From Hellea balneolensis (GTDB lineage Bacteria; Pseudomonadota; Alphaproteobacteria; Caulobacterales; Maricaulaceae), in contig QIKS01000220.1 in assembly GCA_003233025.1 (NCBI GenBank), positions 1 to 7,442 of the forward strand: a DNA stretch of 7,442 nucleotides, given 5' to 3'. The notes under the pieces were generated by a model that saw only the letters and a program-made list of their open reading frames with translations, searched no databases and was not told the DNA's origin. Below are positions 6,117-7,442 of the stretch, one piece after another. How positions within the stretch are numbered: position 1 is the first letter of the stretch; every line of letters begins with the position of its first letter. Position numbers and translations under genes: made by a program.

Positions 6117-6121
6117 AACAC

Positions 6122-6151
6122 ATTGTACTGTACAAGCTGCGGTTAACTCAA
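6122..6151 (-). promoter_or_regulatory. Possible second, PhoB-independent promoter for the leftward operon
   Basis: On the - strand TTGAGT (6151-6146, 4 of 6 for -35) precedes TACAAT (6127-6122, 5 of 6 for -10) with an 18-base spacer. Transcription would start near 6115, upstream of the PhoB box, giving a leader of roughly 80-90 bases. It would offer a basal transcript in phosphate-replete cells. The -35 is mediocre, so this is tentative. Confidence 0.28.
6123..6135. promoter_or_regulatory. 13-bp perfect palindrome TTGTAC-T-GTACAA, candidate operator
   Basis: The 6-bp arms at 6123-6128 and 6130-6135 are exact complements around one base. The site begins at the predicted start point of the rightward promoter and covers most of the -10 hexamer of the possible second leftward promoter. 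It is therefore well placed for a dimeric repressor to affect both. TGTAC/GTACA half-sites occur in operators of GntR-type and other regulators, but I cannot name the factor. Confidence 0.42.
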
Positions 6152-6160
6152 AGATTTGAG
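6147..6160 (+). repeat. Palindrome CTCAAA-GA-TTTGAG in the leader of the rightward glycosyltransferase
   Basis: Perfect 6-bp arms flank two bases, 17 bases before the ATG at 6178. In the transcript it could fold as a 5-bp stem with a 4-base loop just upstream of the weak ribosome binding region (GCGGGGA, 6162-6168). As DNA it could be another operator half. The stem is AT-rich and weak, so any role in translation is uncertain. Confidence 0.3.
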
Positions 6161-6177
6161 AGCGGGGACAAAGTTGG

Positions 6178-7359
6178 ATGGCAAAGGTATTGACCCTATG
6201 CGACTTAACGCAGTCCTATTCTGTCAGCGGCGGCGGTATCCGAACCTATCTTGAACAAAAGCGCGCCTTTATAAATTCCAACACGCCCCACCGCCATGTC
6301 TTGATCATCCCTGGTGCCCGTGACCGCATGAAGACTGAAGGCCGCCACACGACAATTGAAATTGCTTCACCCCGGGTTCCCGGCAGCCCGAACTATCGGT
6401 TACTATTGCGCTCACGCGCCGTCGTAAAGGCTTTGCGCGCCCAACGGCCCAACATCATAGAATGTCTCGACGCCTATAACTTACCCTGGGCCGCAATTGC
6501 CTATCGGCGCGAAGCCCCAGATGTAAAACTGATTGCCGGTTACAGGACAGATTTCCCCACTGTTTATGTGGAAGAGATTGCCCGTAAATTTATCGGTCGC
6601 CGCCTCGCGGGAAAGCTAAAACATCGGGCCTACAAATATGCAGGAAAGCTTTATAGCCGCTTTGACGGAGTGTATGCGCTGAATGCGGACATGGCGCAAA
6701 AACTTGAAGATTTAGGCACGGGCGCGGTCAATATTTTACCGCTCGGCACAGATTTAAAGATGTTCCACCCCAATAAACACGATGCAAATTGGCGCGAGAG
6801 TATCGGCGCAATGCCTGAAGATCCAGTCCTGATCTATGCCGGGCGGATTGACAAGGAGAAACAAGCGGACATGGTTTTAAATGCTTTCTTACGTCTACCC
6901 AAATCAATGAATGCATCATTGGTCATGCTGGGCGACGGCGGGTTGAAAGACAGTTTGATACAAAAATCAGCGGGCGAACGTGTCCATTTTCCGGGGTTTA
7001 TCACAGACCGCAATCAGCTCGCCGCAATGCTGGCGTCCAGCGATATTTATGTGTCGGCCATGGCCTATGAGACTTTCGGTATTTCAATCATCGAAGCCCA
7101 GGCTTGCGGTCTTGCTGTAGTCGGGGTGAACGCCGGCGCCATGCCAGAGCGCGTGCTACCTGACCTGGGTCTGCTCGGCCCCATAAGTGACGTGGACGCA
7201 ATGACTATGAATATAGCTTCAATCTGGAATTCAGGAAATATATACAAAATTAAGCAAGCTGCAAGGCAGCATGTAGAGACACATTTCTCGTGGCCAAAAA
7301 CTTTCGAACATCTCTTTGGGCATATCTATACTAGGGCAACAACTTTCAAGATTATTTGA
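6178..7359 (+). CDS. GT4-family glycosyltransferase, divergent partner of the lipid operon
   Basis: A second retaining GT-B enzyme, 393 residues. The N-terminal domain has the glycine-rich donor/acceptor loop SVSGGGIRTYLEQ (15-27) and GYRTDFPTVYVEEIAR (121-136), which stands where the other glycosyltransferase has SFHTRFDTYLRYYG. The C-terminal domain shows IYAGRIDKEKQ (219-229; Arg223 and Lys226 or Lys228), MLGDGG (250-255) and the EX7E motif ETFGISIIE (Glu298, Glu306). A shared D-x-x-WR-x-S-[IL]-G segment (202-210) also marks it as a relative of the operon's glycosyltransferase. No signal peptide or membrane helix. ATG 6178 fits the family N-terminus; the ribosome binding site is weak (GGGGA about ten bases upstream). 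It is transcribed divergently from a near-consensus promoter overlapping the PhoB box. The last 50-60 codons are more AT-rich than the rest. Likely to act on the same lipid pathway, perhaps adding a second sugar (inference); donor and acceptor are unknown. Confidence 0.86.
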   Translation: MAKVLTLCDLTQSYSVSGGGIRTYLEQKRAFINSNTPHRHVLIIPGARDRMKTEGRHTTIEIASPRVPGSPNYRLLLRSRAVVKALRAQRPNIIECLDAYNLPWAAIAYRREAPDVKLIAGYRTDFPTVYVEEIARKFIGRRLAGKLKHRAYKYAGKLYSRFDGVYALNADMAQKLEDLGTGAVNILPLGTDLKMFHPNKHDANWRESIGAMPEDPVLIYAGRIDKEKQADMVLNAFLRLPKSMNASLVMLGDGGLKDSLIQKSAGERVHFPGFITDRNQLAAMLASSDIYVSAMAYETFGISIIEAQACGLAVVGVNAGAMPERVLPDLGLLGPISDVDAMTMNIASIWNSGNIYKIKQAARQHVETHFSWPKTFEHLFGHIYTRATTFKII

Positions 7360-7388
7360 AAACAACAACCAAAACCCGAATGTCTGCT

Positions 7389-7414
7389 TGAGGTGGTCCT
7401 GATTGATTGGACAG
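7389..7414 (+). mobile_element. Possible left terminal repeat of an IS3-like insertion sequence (partial)
   Basis: Thirty bases past the glycosyltransferase stop the sequence changes to TGAGGTGGTCCTGATTGATT followed by GGACAG. It starts with TG and has the 'GG-x-CCTGATT...TTGGACA' feel of some IS3-family left ends. The first ORF of those elements begins a few dozen bases later after a good ribosome binding site, as seen here at 7430-7442. The element body and right end are outside the window, so this is pattern recognition only. An ordinary intergenic region before the next gene is the alternative. Confidence 0.25.
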
Positions 7415-7429
7415 TTTGGCAGCTTAGTT

Positions 7430-7442
7430 AAGGTGTGTCATG
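7430..7442 (+). promoter_or_regulatory. Ribosome binding site and start codon of a gene running off the right edge
   Basis: AAGGTG (7430-7435) ends four bases before ATG (7440-7442), the last three bases of the window; its GG pair is six bases from the ATG. No amino acid beyond the start is visible, so the product cannot be named. It may be an IS transposase first ORF if the terminal-repeat reading at 7389 is right. Confidence 0.4.

Noticed and set aside
6123..6135. LexA or other named regulator box
   Set aside because: It does not fit the alphaproteobacterial LexA pattern (GTTC-N7-GTTC) or another operator I can name with confidence, so it is left as an unassigned palindrome.
1..7442. tRNA, rRNA, CRISPR array, riboswitch or replication origin
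   Set aside because: No cloverleaf with conserved T-loop, no regularly spaced repeats, no recognisable riboswitch core and no DnaA-box cluster were seen on either strand.

Overview
The window looks like chromosomal DNA from a Gram-negative bacterium, most likely an alphaproteobacterium of moderate GC content. This rests on the long RND/MMPL-type exporter, the style of the GT4 glycosyltransferases, the tightly overlapping genes and a PhoB-type box with 7+4+7 spacing. The sequence alone does not identify genus or species.

Layout. The left edge (2-172, + strand) holds the last 56 codons of a glycine-rich, beta-strand-like protein. A convergent region without an intact gene follows (173-552). 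It contains what looks like the decayed C-terminal end of a DNA methyltransferase gene on the - strand, interrupted by a stop codon, and an 8-bp inverted repeat. Next comes a compact four-gene operon on the - strand, read from about 6026 down to 553: a GT4 glycosyltransferase, a glycerophosphodiester phosphodiesterase (GDPD), an integral membrane protein of the lysylphosphatidylglycerol-synthase TM (flippase-like) type, and an 810-residue RND/MMPL exporter. The last two junctions are ATGA overlaps. At the first, the GDPD gene appears to start at TTG just past the glycosyltransferase stop, with a GGAG ribosome binding site inside the end of the previous gene. A second GT4 glycosyltransferase (6178-7359) points the other way. 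The right edge (7360-7442) ends in a ribosome binding site and an ATG, possibly the left end of an insertion sequence.

The roughly 150-bp divergent control region (about 6027-6177) is dense. It holds a good PhoB box reading toward the four-gene operon (14 of 18 bases match CTGTCATAAATCTGTCAT), a near-consensus sigma-70 promoter reading toward the second glycosyltransferase whose -35 hexamer lies partly inside that PhoB box, a 13-bp perfect palindrome at the predicted start point, and another palindrome in the leader.

How the genes may work together (inference): glycosyltransferases that put sugars on diacylglycerol, a phosphodiesterase that recovers glycerol-3-phosphate from phospholipid head groups, a flippase-like membrane protein and a lipid-exporter-like RND protein, under a PhoB box, suggest a phosphate-starvation cassette. 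It would replace phospholipids with glycolipids and move the product across the envelope. GT4 enzymes and phosphate-stress lipid remodelling are known in alphaproteobacteria. The linkage to a GDPD, an LPG-synthase-TM protein and an RND exporter in one overlapping operon is the part worth following up. No PlcP-type phospholipase C is visible in the window.
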